Source: Monarcha castaneiventris obscurior
Taxonomy: Eukaryota > Chordata > Aves > Passeriformes > Monarchidae
Length of the DNA: 64,000 bases
NCBI GenBank assembly: GCA_026261815.1
Contig: JAMPIT010000484.1
Location: forward strand, 15,660,501-15,724,500
Direction of reading: 5' to 3'
Of the stretch, positions 1-12,481 are shown in pieces (the first letter of the stretch is position 1; every line of letters begins with the position of its first letter). The translations under genes were made by a program, and so were the position numbers. The notes under the pieces were generated by a model. It searched no databases and was not told the origin of the DNA. It worked only from the letters and a program-made list of their open reading frames with translations.

Positions 1-3000
1 TAAACATGGGCTGTGTGACTTCACAGGGCAGAGTTAAAGTTCTTTAAATGCTAGAATTATGTATCTGAGAAGCCATCCTATATGGTCATTTCCCTTCAAT
101 TTCACATCAGTAAAAGATAAAAATGTAGAAGAAACTTCTCTGTGGCAATGTAGATATTTGGATGGATGAAGCAGTTTCAGTCAGTAGTGTGTGAAGAAAG
201 CAGTTCTAGAAAATTAATGCTATGAGCATTAGCCAAAACAGATTTTGGATCTTCTTTCAACACTCCATTCATCTTTCTTAATCTATTTCATATTTTATTC
301 ATGATTTGAGTTCAACCACAACACTTACCTAAATTGGAATGTTGCTAACAGACCTTTTAAAAATCCTCATGAACTCTTTTTCAAGGTGGTATCCTGGAAC
401 AGATTACTGAAAAATAGCTATTCTATGATCCTTGGGAAAACTATTTAATAACTGCAATAATGCACTGAAATGTAATAACACACCACATTGATCTGATTAT
501 CACCAGATAAACACACTCCTTGGCTGGCTGAATGTGCCAGGCAGAATGCACACACTGCAGGGAACTTGGTCTGAGTGCTCTTTGTGACCACCTTACCTCA
601 GAGGCTGTAATGGGACAAGTCTCTTTCTGTGATTGCCAAAATTACCTCCCTCTGGAATCTTTTATGAGTAGCAACAACAGGACAACTTTGTATGAGCACC
701 AGAACTGCCCCATTAAGGATACCTTTCACTTCAAATAAATGCTGGTGAACAAACTACCTGAAATTCAAGCTGGGCTGCATCGTGGTAGAGGATTGAATTT
801 CTGGTTTGAGGATCTCTCATGCAGTAGCCAGGCAGGCAAAGTATTGTGGGATGGGAGAGCTGGAGGACCACCAAAGCCCACAGTGCAGCAGTGCCCACTA
901 GAAACACCCCATGACAGGCAGGTAACTCATTTCTGCCACAGAATCCTGCAGAGTCCTGCTCTCCACAGAGAGCTGGTGAAAGACAAGGCCTTCAAGAAAG
1001 ATTATGCTGATACAAAGACTTCATGGAGAGGAACCTTAGATTAAGTGTGAACCAAAATTTCTGCCTGACAAGTCAAAAGTCTGGTCTAGCCTTCAAAAGC
1101 AGCTGCATTCTTGACCCCACAGACCAGGGGATGCCAGGGGTGGGCTGGCCCCAAGGAAGGAGTTTGGCAGAGTTCTCAAAGCAGACAGCTGTTTCAGCAC
1201 AGAGTGCTGGGCTTTGCTTTTACAGCCACCAGTGAAGAAAGCAATATTTGTGTTCTGACAGAGTGTAGCAGCTCAGTGCTCAGGAGCAATGCAGATATTG
1301 GGATGTACCAGGAAAGGAACAGAGAATCCACAACGCATCTGAATCTTGACAGCCTTGAGCTGTTCTGGTCACCAACCCTCTCAGAAAGGATTTACTAGAA
1401 GTGGAGAACACATGAAGATGGGCAATAATCACAGTTATGGAATGGCTTCTGCTTGTTAAATGACTTCAAATAACCAAACTAGGACTGCTAATGGAAGGAT
1501 ATGAGTGCAGGGGATTTGGTCACCCAGTGCACAGCTCAGCTGTGGAGCCTGTTGCTGAGCTGTTGCAGAGGTTAAATTGGATGTGAGCTCAAACACAATT
1601 AGGCAAATAAACAGAAAAAAAAACTTACTAGTGTGGTGGTTCAGCAAATACAGACACAGATACCATCTCTGACTCAGGAAAGCAGAGCTGCAGCTACTTG
1701 GGCACGGGGAGAATATTTCCAACACTTCTGCATCCCTGTGATCCTCCCTGTGGACCCTGCTGTCAGTCCCCAGCTGTGACAGGTACTGGTCTGGATGGGC
1801 TTTGTCTTACCTATTCTGTCTGGTTCTATGTTCTCCCTGCAGCCTTTCTGCATACAGCTCTATGATCACATCCTGAAATATGCCTTTACTCAGCTGCTTT
1901 ACACCTGAGGAGTGGCACAAAACCCAACCACCAGGGAGGAAAGTTCCCCCAGGCCCCTTGGCTGTACATCAAATTGCTGACCCTCTTCCCTGCTCAAAAA
2001 CCTGACAGCCCAGAGCCTCACCAGGGGCAGGCTGGTGTGGGCACCCAATTTCCCCAGAAGAGCCCAGCAGTGCCTGCTGCACCTGCTGGAGCCCAGCATT
2101 TCAGCCCCTGACAGAGAGCAGCACGTCTGAGCCCAGCAGATGGGAATGAGGTTCAGGCAGCTGCAGCATATGGGCTGGGGTTCTGAATCTCTGCTACCAA
2201 TCTGTACAGCAAACCTGCAATTTCTGTGGTAGCCATGGAAACTGAGGTACTGGAGCACAATGAAGCACATGTGTGAACGCTGGTGCCACCACTGAGCGTA
2301 CATCACTCAGCACTTCTCGACAGCAAGGGCAAACAGGATATCTGGGTAATCCAGGCCTGTGGCCACTGGGTCTACACCAGGCTAAATAGCTACCAGACCA
2401 CAGCAGCTGCTCTGCTGGGACCAGGGCAGAGGATACCTGCTGGAAGGCAAGGCCAGTGTCAAGGAAGACAACCCTGTCCACTCTAGAAGAAAACAAGAAC
2501 AAGGAATGGCTGGGAAGAAATGCTCCCTGGTGAGCTGTACAAAAAAGATAGAAATCTGCCTCATTTTTTCTCCCTTCACATTGCTAGCAATCTCAATACC
2601 CCTAAAAGTTTGGGGTTTGATTGTTTCTCAGTCAGTGAACTACAGAAGTCAATGGAGTCATCTCACCTGGAGTGACAAGCAAAAAATATGCCCCTGCCTG
2701 TCAATTTTTGTGTGAGAGAAGTGTCTAGAAGCTGGTGAAGGACTCTCATTCAATGTGCAGCAGAAAGCTGTAAAGAACTGCAAACTAGGGAGGTTCATCC
2801 TGTAAAATTAATAAAAAAAAGCAAACATTATTTCCTTCAGACAAGTTCTCTGTAGATCACTCTGCAAACCTTTTACTTAACCACTGCTATTGAGGCCAGA
2901 GTTATAATTCTGCCCAGACTCATCAGGTGTGCTGGTTTGAGTGGGCTGTGCCACTTAGGATTTTAAAGTTGCACAGATCAGGTCAGCCTGGCCAAAGGCT

Positions 3001-6000
3001 GCCCTCCCTCGGGGTTTGAGGCAGACCTGAAAATGGAGATGGTGACTTCTCAGGGTGGTTTACACCAAGGAACTTGAGCTGTACAGTCTGGATAAGAATT
3101 TCAACAGGGAACAAACACTGATAACCCTTCAAACAAGCTGGAGTAAAGCAAAAAAGCCCCCAGCCTGTATTGCTTCAATACTGAAGCCGTGTACAGTTAA
3201 GTCACAAAGGGGCTTAAAAATAGGGCAAAGCACAAAAGATTCCTGATAATTTCCAGCAGTTGCTTGGCTGACACAAAAAGGTGTCTGACAGGGGGTGATG
3301 CACACTGAAATGCCGCTGGTTGAGCAGAGAGGTGAGCAGGGAGCCAGCTCGAGGGTCAGCCCAGCGCAGGCAGCTGAGCTCAGCACTCCCACAGCCTGCA
3401 GCACCTGCTCTCAAACACAGCAATTAAGATTTCTAACATGAAGAGGTTCTTAACATTCATCAGGTGGAAGCTGAACACCGTGGTGGGGATGCCATGTCCT
3501 TGGCAGGGGACCCCTGCATCGTAACTCCTAATTAGGGACCCCTGAGCTCACCCTTTTAATGGGTACAAGCCTTGTTACCTACTTAAATCCTAAAGATCAA
3601 AACGTAAGAAAAAACTGCTACGTGCTCAGTTTTCATTTTTACCTCTGAAAAGGAAAGATCTCTGCCATCACTGCCCCCCTGAAAAATTGAAATCCTGGAG
3701 TCTGGATGTGACATTTTTTCAAGCAGTGTCACTGCCCTCTGTATTTGTTCTCTAGCCAGAATGTATCTATATATTAACTGTACTTATACCTGGGTGTGAG
3801 GTGAGGACTCATCAGAATGGGTTCCATTTTGTGCTTTTTTGTACTTTGGGCTCACTGACCAGTTCACAGATGCCTTATAGGGTATCAGCCTCACCACTTG
3901 CCTGGTACCTGCAGCTTGAGGGTACAGACACTGTGTGATTTGGGATGCCAGATTTGCAAACATGACAGCTCTGTGGCTGGATGAGCTCTCCAGCCCAGCC
4001 TGGCGTGGTGGCTCCTGAAGGGACCTGACTGGGGATTAATTTCAGAGGTTTCCAGAAGAGGTAAACTGGACACCAGGAGAGGAGGATCCATTACATGCAC
4101 AAAATATCACAGTATTTCACATGGGATCTCTAAGTCATGACAGACTCCTCCAAATGACTTTATTTCTGCCAATACTGATATTCCCAAACAATGTGCAATT
4201 TCAGAATTAAGCCAAGATTTAACTTTATCAAAATAACTGAAGTGTTACTTATGTTCCAAACTCTGTTCACTTTACTTTTACCTTTCTTCCTCTCAAAACT
4301 CATTTAGTTGGACTTTTATGTTCCTGAGTACACTAGTCACAATATTTGGGAGGCTGAGGATTGTCCCATTTCCCCAGAAGCACTTTCCCCACCGGCCCCT
4401 GGTTCCTGCCTGGCATTTTCAGATATATAATATTAAACCACAGCAGAGAGGAGCAAAGCACTGCCATGGGTTACAAAAGAGGCACTGAAATTGGATGAGC
4501 CAAACTCTCAGCTCTGCCAAAGGGACAAGGCCCTACAGGAAAAACTACAGTAAATATTCGCTGGCAGTTGAGGAAGAAAAATGGGCATTTAGTTCACTGG
4601 TCACTGCAGAGAAGCAGAGGGAAGAATCACAGGTTAATTCTGCTCTGAACGTGAAAGTCACAGAAGCAAAAGAGATCACAGATCCCTTGTTAATCTTCTC
4701 CTTTACAGCTACAAGGCTGTGGGGCTGTGGCAGGAGGGATGTGCTTATTGATAGCCAGGTTACTCAGAGGAGCAGTGGTGGGAGGGAATTACATGAAAAC
4801 AAGCTCCTAATTGCTGTTTCTTTTCTGCTGAGGATCATGCAGTGTTCATGGGCAAATTAAAGTTCAGATTTTAGCAAATGCACGGCCCCATTGCAAGTGC
4901 CCCATTATTTCTAAAGTGGAATAAATAATTTCCAGTGAATAACTCGGTTGCATTCTGCCTATGAATCTCATACAGATCACTGTCCTCAAATTATTCCTGG
5001 TCAATTAAACTTCATAAGTTCGACTTTACAAGCTGTGAATATTTGAAATTTGAGCTGCTGCTCGGGGGTGATATTGATTCTCTCCTCTCTTTGGTTGAGT
5101 GCACAAGCTTGTCTACGAACATTTACATTTAACAACTGAAAATCCATCTTTTACAAATACACAGGTGTAACTGAAATTTGTTTCCTTCATAAAATTTGGC
5201 TACTAAAATTTAATTACTGAAGTTAGGGCTTAATTTGATTGTAGTTTTGTGTTAGAGAAGCACCTAGAGTCAAGTCCAGCCAAGGTTAAGGTACTCTGGG
5301 TACTACTTAAGCAGTCTGTGTCTTGCAAACAAATGTCCTAGAGCCACATAAACACTTTAGAAATGGCAATATATTTATACACAAAAGAAATCTCAGAAAT
5401 TTGGGGTAGTTGCATTTCTTCATATGTTTTAAGGCTACTGAATAGTCAGAGAACAATTTTGCATACCTTGGGAGACCAATAAATTACAGCACACGACACA
5501 AACTCTACACAAAAGTCTGTTACACAGTTTTCAGTAGTAATTCAAGCCTCTGCTTAAGCAGTCTCAGCCTTCACAAATGACAATATTTTGTTATTTTAGG
5601 TAACCAATCAGGCATTTTGAACAGAAAATATGAGCTCAAACAAACTGCAGTTGACCAGACTCTGATACTCAGTGAACCATGACCACTGTGACATTCAGTG
5701 AGTACTTTTGCAGTGAGGCTGCAAAAGTGAGAAGCAGATTAACTAAGGAAAAGAGGAAAACAGCCCATGTGGCATCAGCAGTACCTGGCTGCAGCACGAG
5801 GATGTCCTGGGCTTGTGGCCAGTGGGTTGGACCTGCAGCACCTCGGGAAGGCACGGAGCTGGTATGAGGTCAGGGGAGCAGCTCAGCAGGGATTTCCTCC
5901 TGGCAGACACTAAGGCACAGCTCCTGTTCCATCTCTGCTTGTCCCAGTTGAAGGCAGGAGGTTTGCAGTGTCCCTCCTGGGCTCTCTGGAAGAAGGGCCC

Positions 6001-9000
6001 CCCTCTGGCACCAGGGTAGGGATGCAGATGCAGCCAGGAGTGATGAGCAGTCCATGCTGTCACTGCTGTGTTACCAGTGGAGTGCTCCTCAGTCTGGAAG
6101 TTTCTGGTTTTTGGAGACAGTTTGCAAATAGCATTATGTACAATGGGAATGTAAGGTGTAGACCCCTTGGCATGTTTTCTTTGTTATACCCCTTCTCTAA
6201 ACACAAAGCTTTATTCTTTGTAAAACCCACATCGTTTATTCAGAATTAAGAGTTTTGGAGTTACCAAGTGCAGCTGTTTCTGTCCTTCTCAGCTTTCTAA
6301 TGCCCTCAGAAATTTGCCACTTGGGTAGGCTACTTACAGACAGTTTATAAGCTTAAAAATTTGATTTTGAGAGGGACAAACACTGAGTTTTGGACAAAGA
6401 AATGGAGTTGGAAGAATGTGAAATGCTTGTATTTTCTTTATTTGGATTCCTTCACTAGATGGTGAATGGAAGAAGCAAACAGGCCTGGAGATACACTAGG
6501 AAAGAGATCTCTTTAAACAACAGGGGTTTTTGGCTTGTTCAGGTGGCAGTTCAGTCATCATGCACTCGGTTTTGACAACAGTGAAATTTTAGAGCACTGA
6601 GACCTGGCTTATCGGGAAAACAAAGCAAGAAGGAATCCCAGTGGTGCACACAGGTGCAGGATATGGCTGTAGTAACTGAACTCTACAATTTTCTGGCCTA
6701 ATCTCTGATAACCAAAACCACTTCCCTGTCACATGGTTTTGACCCCATTTGGGCAGTGCAGATGCCTGAGCCCCAGACAGTCCCTGCAGAAGGGGACCCC
6801 TGAGGCAGCTGGGCTGTGCTGCTCTCCTGCTCCCCAGTGCCCAGCTGATGGGACCTGTCCTCACACAGCCCCACCATCCCACTCCCTTCTGTTCTGATTA
6901 AATTCACCAGCTAGCCAAAACTCTTCTGCCCTTTCAAAGTTATTGCCTCCCAATAACCTAATAAAAGAAACATCTGGCAACCTTTAGAAGTTCAGATATG
7001 TCCTGTTTGATTTACTGCATGAAGGGAAGAGGATCAGGACCGGGAGACTGGAAACAAATACATGGATCAAACTTGACAACTGCAAAGTTCTACTATTAAC
7101 ACCGTGTCTGAGCAGCTCTGGTGGCTCTAAATCAATGAGATTATTATAAATTTTGTATTCATTAGCATCTTCTCTCTTTCTCCAAGCTACGTAGGCCAAC
7201 GTACGTGCTCAGCACTCCTTGGCTGATACATAAAAACCAAGCAGCTCCTTCACTGTACAGAATCATCTGTCTGCATTTAATGCCACATCCAAATTCCTGC
7301 ATCCTGGCCTCTGCAGTGACTGAGCACAACAAATTTATGGGAATGGTGGCCCTGTTACAAACAAGACAGCAACTCAGAAGTGCTCCCTGCACCTGATCTG
7401 GAGGGTGGGCCCTGACAGGGCAGAGCTGCAAAGGAGAATGCTGCAGGAAAAGGCTTTCTGCCACTGTTTGAGAACTGGATTAGGAACCACTAGGCCATAC
7501 AATCCTGTGTGCACACACCTCTGCTGGAAATACAGGCTCGGTTTCAATACAAGGTTCTGTAGCCAGTGAAATCCTCTGCCTTTACCTCCTGATTTATTTT
7601 AATTATTTTTAATAGTTGTCAGTGAGGAAAGCTTAACCAGAAATTTGGGCCTTTAATATTTAATCTTTTTTTTCCCCTAAATTCACTTGTTATTCAGATT
7701 CACTCAGCCCTGCAGTTACCACACACTCTGAAACTCCATAAAATCTTGCACAGGTTCCCAAAAATGTGGTCTTTGTGATGTTTCTCCCTTCTGTCAAGAT
7801 ACTGAAGGCGCTGAGCTTTTAAATATTTTCCCTGCTTGGTCCAGGAGTTGGCAAGTTAACCTCCTGACAGCTTCATTCTTACTTGCTTGTCTTTTAGTTT
7901 CCCACTTGAATGAGAAACTTTTGCACATACTAGTGCAAGGAATAAAGATAGGAAAAGTAGTTACACTTGAATTTTTAAAAATATCATGGTGCATTGCCTG
8001 CAGTGGAGCTGCTGTTCAAACATAGCTGGGTTTGCAAAGCTGGGTGGCAAGATGCCAGCAAATGCTCCAGCTTCACACCTGAGCAGGAAAATGCTTTACT
8101 CTGAGATTCCCAGCTATATTCCCAGCCTGAAGGACTCTTTTTCCTCTTTAATTCAAGTACAGCCTTCTAGCCTGCACTGCAGCAGGTTGTGGTATTTGCA
8201 GTCATCATAAAATATTCCTGAATTTTTTCCTAATTCATAAGCAGACTTTTTTTTCTAATGTGAGGAACAAATAAAGCTGATAATATACATTCTCTGAACC
8301 ACAGCAACAGAGCTTTGGAAATAATCTGTGGAGCAATAAGGTTGACAAGAGCAGTGGCTTTGCTGTGTTCATAGGTGAACTGTTGTGATGTGTGGTAGGG
8401 ATTCAGTTAAGAGAAAGCCTGACATGGCATGAGCTAACTAGAGCTCACATATCTCAGAAATTGAAATCACATCCTATTTTTGTACAAAAAGTAATTAACT
8501 CCTGGTACCTTCATTTTCAAATCCTGAGTTTGGAACCCCCATGGGCCCAATTTTGAAGTGCTGAGCAATGGCCCATAGAAAAATCCCTTCATTGTGTCAT
8601 AGGTTGGGAACTTAAGAGATATTTTGGAGAAGCTAATCAATAAAGATATACCAGCCATTAGACCAAGAAGACATTATTCTAGCTGAGACATCAACTTCTG
8701 TCTTTCTCCCCATGAAGAGTTAGCAATTTTGTTTAAGTGCATCATGAAGACAGAGATTCCCTGTAACTGGAGGAAAGAAGGTTGGATTTTGTTACACTGG
8801 GATAAGTCTAAGAGGAACTCCTCTCGAATTCACCAAATAAACTTTAGCCAGAGATTGATAATGAAACAGGAGATGTGGCAGATGGTGGTGCTCATGGAGG
8901 ATCATGGTCCTATTTACATTTTCTCCCATTGAAAGGAAGCATTCAACAATTTTAAAAAAGAAGGCTCCTGGCAATGAATTTGGAAACTTCTTAGAATAAT

Positions 9001-10118
9001 CCATTTAATACAAGAGATACCAAAGAATTATTTCCAAACTGGGATTTGACATTTACACTAGCAAGAATAATACCTCTAATAATACTGGGGAGTTTGAAGA
9101 CACAAGATCTGTTAATATTTCCATTTCAGTACACAAACTTGTCATCAACTGGGGGTAAAGAAATCACACCACACTTAATTAAACGAATTAGGGAAAGGGT
9201 ACAAGTGGAAAGAGAAAAGGGGAGGGGACAGGGAATGAATCATTCTTCTTTTCCCTGAGTCCATCCATCACTTGCTGCAGTTAGCAACAAAAAATCAAAT
9301 TAGTTGCACCAGTGGTCTGTTCAGACCTGACAATTTCTGTATTTCTCGTTTAAATTAGAGTAGAATCAATGCAAGTTTTACAAAGATAAGTTAAAGGCAA
9401 AGCTTACAAGGCACAGTGTTCAATCTGCCTGGCAAGACAAGGTTTAGCCTTACAGGAGTCATTAAGGTTAATGCAATCTATACTGATGTGACGGGGAGAT
9501 GCTCTATTTTCATTACACCAGAAAGCAGCTCTGATTCACTGTGCTTAGAGCTAATTGACAGTTTCCAAATCACATGGCAGTAATTGTTTACAGTTGTAGA
9601 AAGGGAGTATATTGTTTTCACTGCTGGTTTACTTGATACATTTATCCACTTAATCTCTCTCACTTAGTTTTCTTTGATAGGTGGAAATAAAAAATAATTT
9701 AATTCTAGTATCCTTTGACATTTACTTTTCAGCTAAGAAACTGGTTTGCTGTTCAGCCAGGAATTCAGGTCAGGGGAAGAGCTTGAACACGGCTGCTTCC
9801 TCCTTCTGAGAACGATCACCCAGCTCCCCCAGCTCTTTGATTTAGTTTGTACAAATCAAGAGCATGTTCAGAAAACTGAAAGATGCATTCAGAGTGCCAC
9901 AAGCTTTCTTACACTGTGCACACTCAGCCTGCTGCACATCTGATTTATCTCTTCTACCTCCTCATCCTGCTCTTCAGACCCTGCCTACAGCAGCCTCTGT
10001 GCTGTGCTCCCATCACTGCTCTCCTTGGAGGGAGTCTGGGGCTCCATTGCTGAGCTTTAGAAGGCCCTGTACACACAGAATTTGTTCAGAGCAGCTCTTC
10101 AAGCAAGGACAGGCTGGT

Positions 10119-10152
10119 GGGGCACTTGGAGGGGGTGGTGGGTGAGGTGGGG
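10119..10152 (+). other. G-quadruplex-like G-rich motif
   Basis: Four guanine runs lie on the plus strand at 10119-10122, 10131-10135, 10140-10142 and 10149-10152, separated by 8, 4 and 6 bases. One spacer exceeds the usual 7-base limit, so this is a near-canonical motif. No promoter or gene start is visible beside it. Confidence 0.4.
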
Positions 10153-10737
10153 AAAGCACCCAGCAGAGGTAGCCCCAGGACCTCGTGGGGCTGAAGCTGG
10201 CAAGAGAAGAGCCCAGGAACAAGCCCAGCTTCCATGGGCTGTGGGCCTGGGGGACCAGCAGGGCCTTGCCCAGCCACTCCTTGCTTTGGCAGGGCAGCAG
10301 CTCCAGGAGAACACGAGGCAGTGCTGCTCAGTCGGTCTCTAACAAACTTCAAACCCCAGCAGTTTGAAACCATTCTCCTCAAAACTGTTCTCCTCCAAAG
10401 CCCCCAGCCTCTGCCAAGCTCACACAGGGCGTTTTGTAGCACGGGCCTAGTTAGGGCAGCTTTCCATGCAGAGCCCAGAAATGCTTCCAGTGGACTGTGC
10501 CGTTTGGAAAGCTCTCACAGACACATCCAGAGCTGGCTGGCTAAGTGCCCTGCTCCACAGAGGTTTGCTAATGGGAGCTGGAGATCCTGCTGACAGCACT
10601 TTCTTGCTGAGGGATTGCCTCATCAGGTTCCAGGGACTTCCACAGGGACACGCAGTGCACACCTAACAAAGTGCATTTTCTGTGAGGGAAGCACAGGGGC
10701 AGGCATTCACCTCCAGGACAAATGGTCAGGTGATTAC

Positions 10738-10789
10738 AGAAGAAAAAGAAAGGAAAAAAAGAAAGGAAGGGAAGAAAGGAAGAAAAAAA
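10738..10789 (+). repeat. Uninterrupted 52-nt polypurine tract (GAAA/GGAA-rich)
   Basis: Every base from 10738 to 10789 is A or G, built from irregular AAAG, GGAA and poly-A units. Such tracts can adopt triplex structures and often vary in length. A short A-run leading into TA dinucleotides follows about 110 bases downstream. No coding role is suggested. Confidence 0.9.
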
Positions 10790-12408
10790 TCTATTTATTC
10801 ATTAATAGCCTACAAGGCATGGGTGACAGGGAAATAAGACTGAGCTAGTTTGGCAAGGCTCTGGTAGGTATGTGAACATCCTTAATACAGACAGGAACTT
10901 AAAAAAAAAATATATATATAGGAGTTATCATCTATAGAGTCAAGTATATTTATTTATCTAGTACAAAATCAAATTCCCCTCTGAAATATAATGAATTATC
11001 CATTAATTAAATCAAGAGAAAACATGTGGTAAGCTCCATGAGTAACCCTGACTGCTTCATGGTATGTAAAACTGACTATACTGATACTTGATGTCTTTTA
11101 TAAACTTCAAAATGAACTCAGGAAACTTCTGCTATTGAGGATGGCACCGTGTGATTTTACACCTGCTGAATCAGGTATTTCATGCTGTAATAAATCCCAT
11201 CTAGAGTCAGCTGTGCCTAAATTGAAAAACAAAGGTGTAAAATCAAGTGAGTGCAGTCAGGTTTGTTAGGTACTACCCTCTATGTCCAGGGTGAAATATT
11301 AAGAAAACAGTAAATTGTCAGATACTGGAAGTTAAAAGATGAACGTGGTACCAGGGCCCAGCCACCAAATCCAGTGAGAGCTGCTGAAGGTGATTAGTTT
11401 GGGGGGAGATATTACAGACTCAATTCTATGAAAGAAGGCAGCCCAGAGAGTGTTCCAGTGCATTTGTGACAGCACTGAAGCAGTTAAGAGAACCAGTGCT
11501 GAAGAACAAAGTTAATTCTGCTTCTAAATCTGTGAGTTAACGTGTTGTCTGTTTGCACAAGAGGTCTCTGAAGCATCTGTACACACTTCCTCCAGCTACT
11601 GCTTTATGAATCCTGCAATTTTCTCTCCACATGAGGCTGCAAACCTCTGTAATTCACTGTCTTTCCCTACATGTGCGAGTTCAGCAACTTCTCCTCTCTT
11701 AGAGTGAGGGATGGGATTTGCCAGGGAAATTTAGCACAGAATTGCTTCTTCCAAACACAGGCATTTTCAGACTCTGTTTTAAAGCAGTAATGGAGATAGT
11801 AGAGGGCCAGAATCATTTCAGGACTTTACAAAATCAATATCTTGTGGCCACATTCCCACAGCTGCAGTTTGACTGTATGTCCCTCATCAAGGCTGTCCTT
11901 TAACATTGGGTTGTTTGTCTGTTGTTTTAGGATCCCTGAATCAATGAATCTTTCAGAAGGCTGTAACATATGAAACTTTCAAAAATGGAAACTCATTCAG
12001 TTTCAGCGCCCAGGACTGACAACAACTTCCTTCCTCTGACTATGGTTCTCACACAGTCTTTTATCTGACTCACTTAGCAAAGAACAGGGTGATTAAACAC
12101 ATCCTCTGCATCTCCCACCACATCACATCTCTCAGCTGAGATTACTCAGTCAGGCATTACTATGCTGCCCTGAGCAGGCAGTACTGAAAGGTATTTCACA
12201 CTGTCAGGTTGCTGCTTTTTTTATATAACGTTTTATTGTTATGTAAATGGAGCATTTGTTTTCCCTTCCCTAACACATTTTCCTTCCTGCTCCCATTTAG
12301 TTGAGTGCTGCCAGTTTTATTTGTAGCTGGTTTTAGAATGTTGAAATATCTGGTATCTGTCAGCAAAACTCCCACTGGTTTCAGAAATCATTATTTGGTC
12401 TGGCTGAC

Positions 12409-12481
12409 ATGATGGTGTTGGGTCACAGGTTGGACTCAATGACCTCAGAGGTCTTTTCCAACCTAATTGATTCTGTGATTT
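12409..12481 (+). mobile_element. CR1 LINE 3'-end fragment
   Basis: The segment resembles the terminal 70 or so bases of avian CR1 retrotransposons: a 'ggttggactcaatgacctc' block, then 'ggtcttttccaacct', then the terminal 'attctgtgatt' motif. CR1 copies lack a poly-A tail and end in short repeats of that motif, which orients this copy on the plus strand. It is severely 5'-truncated, as most CR1 copies are, and carries no reverse-transcriptase sequence. The identification rests on remembered consensus features; subfamily is not assigned. Confidence 0.82.

Larger units (their letters stand above)
1..12408. other. Unique non-coding sequence, no gene recognised
   Basis: I see no recognisable protein, RNA gene or transposon here. 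Open frames are all at most about 135 codons, overlap one another in several frames and have the composition of translated random DNA. Local features are a polypurine tract near 10.74 kb and a G-rich motif near 10.12 kb. A possible short exon on the minus strand lies at 1811-1872: the acceptor ends in TTTCAG, the donor is TAG followed by GTAAGA, and the 62-nt interval is open in one frame. Avian intergenic or intronic DNA is the best description. Confidence 0.7.

Noticed and set aside
421..435. Possible CR1 terminal motif ('attctatgatcc')
   Set aside because: No adjacent CR1 body is recognisable on either side.
2932..3010. Possible LTR edge ('gtgctggtttgagtgggctg')
   Set aside because: Only the first dozen bases resemble an avian LTR start; the following sequence does not continue the match.
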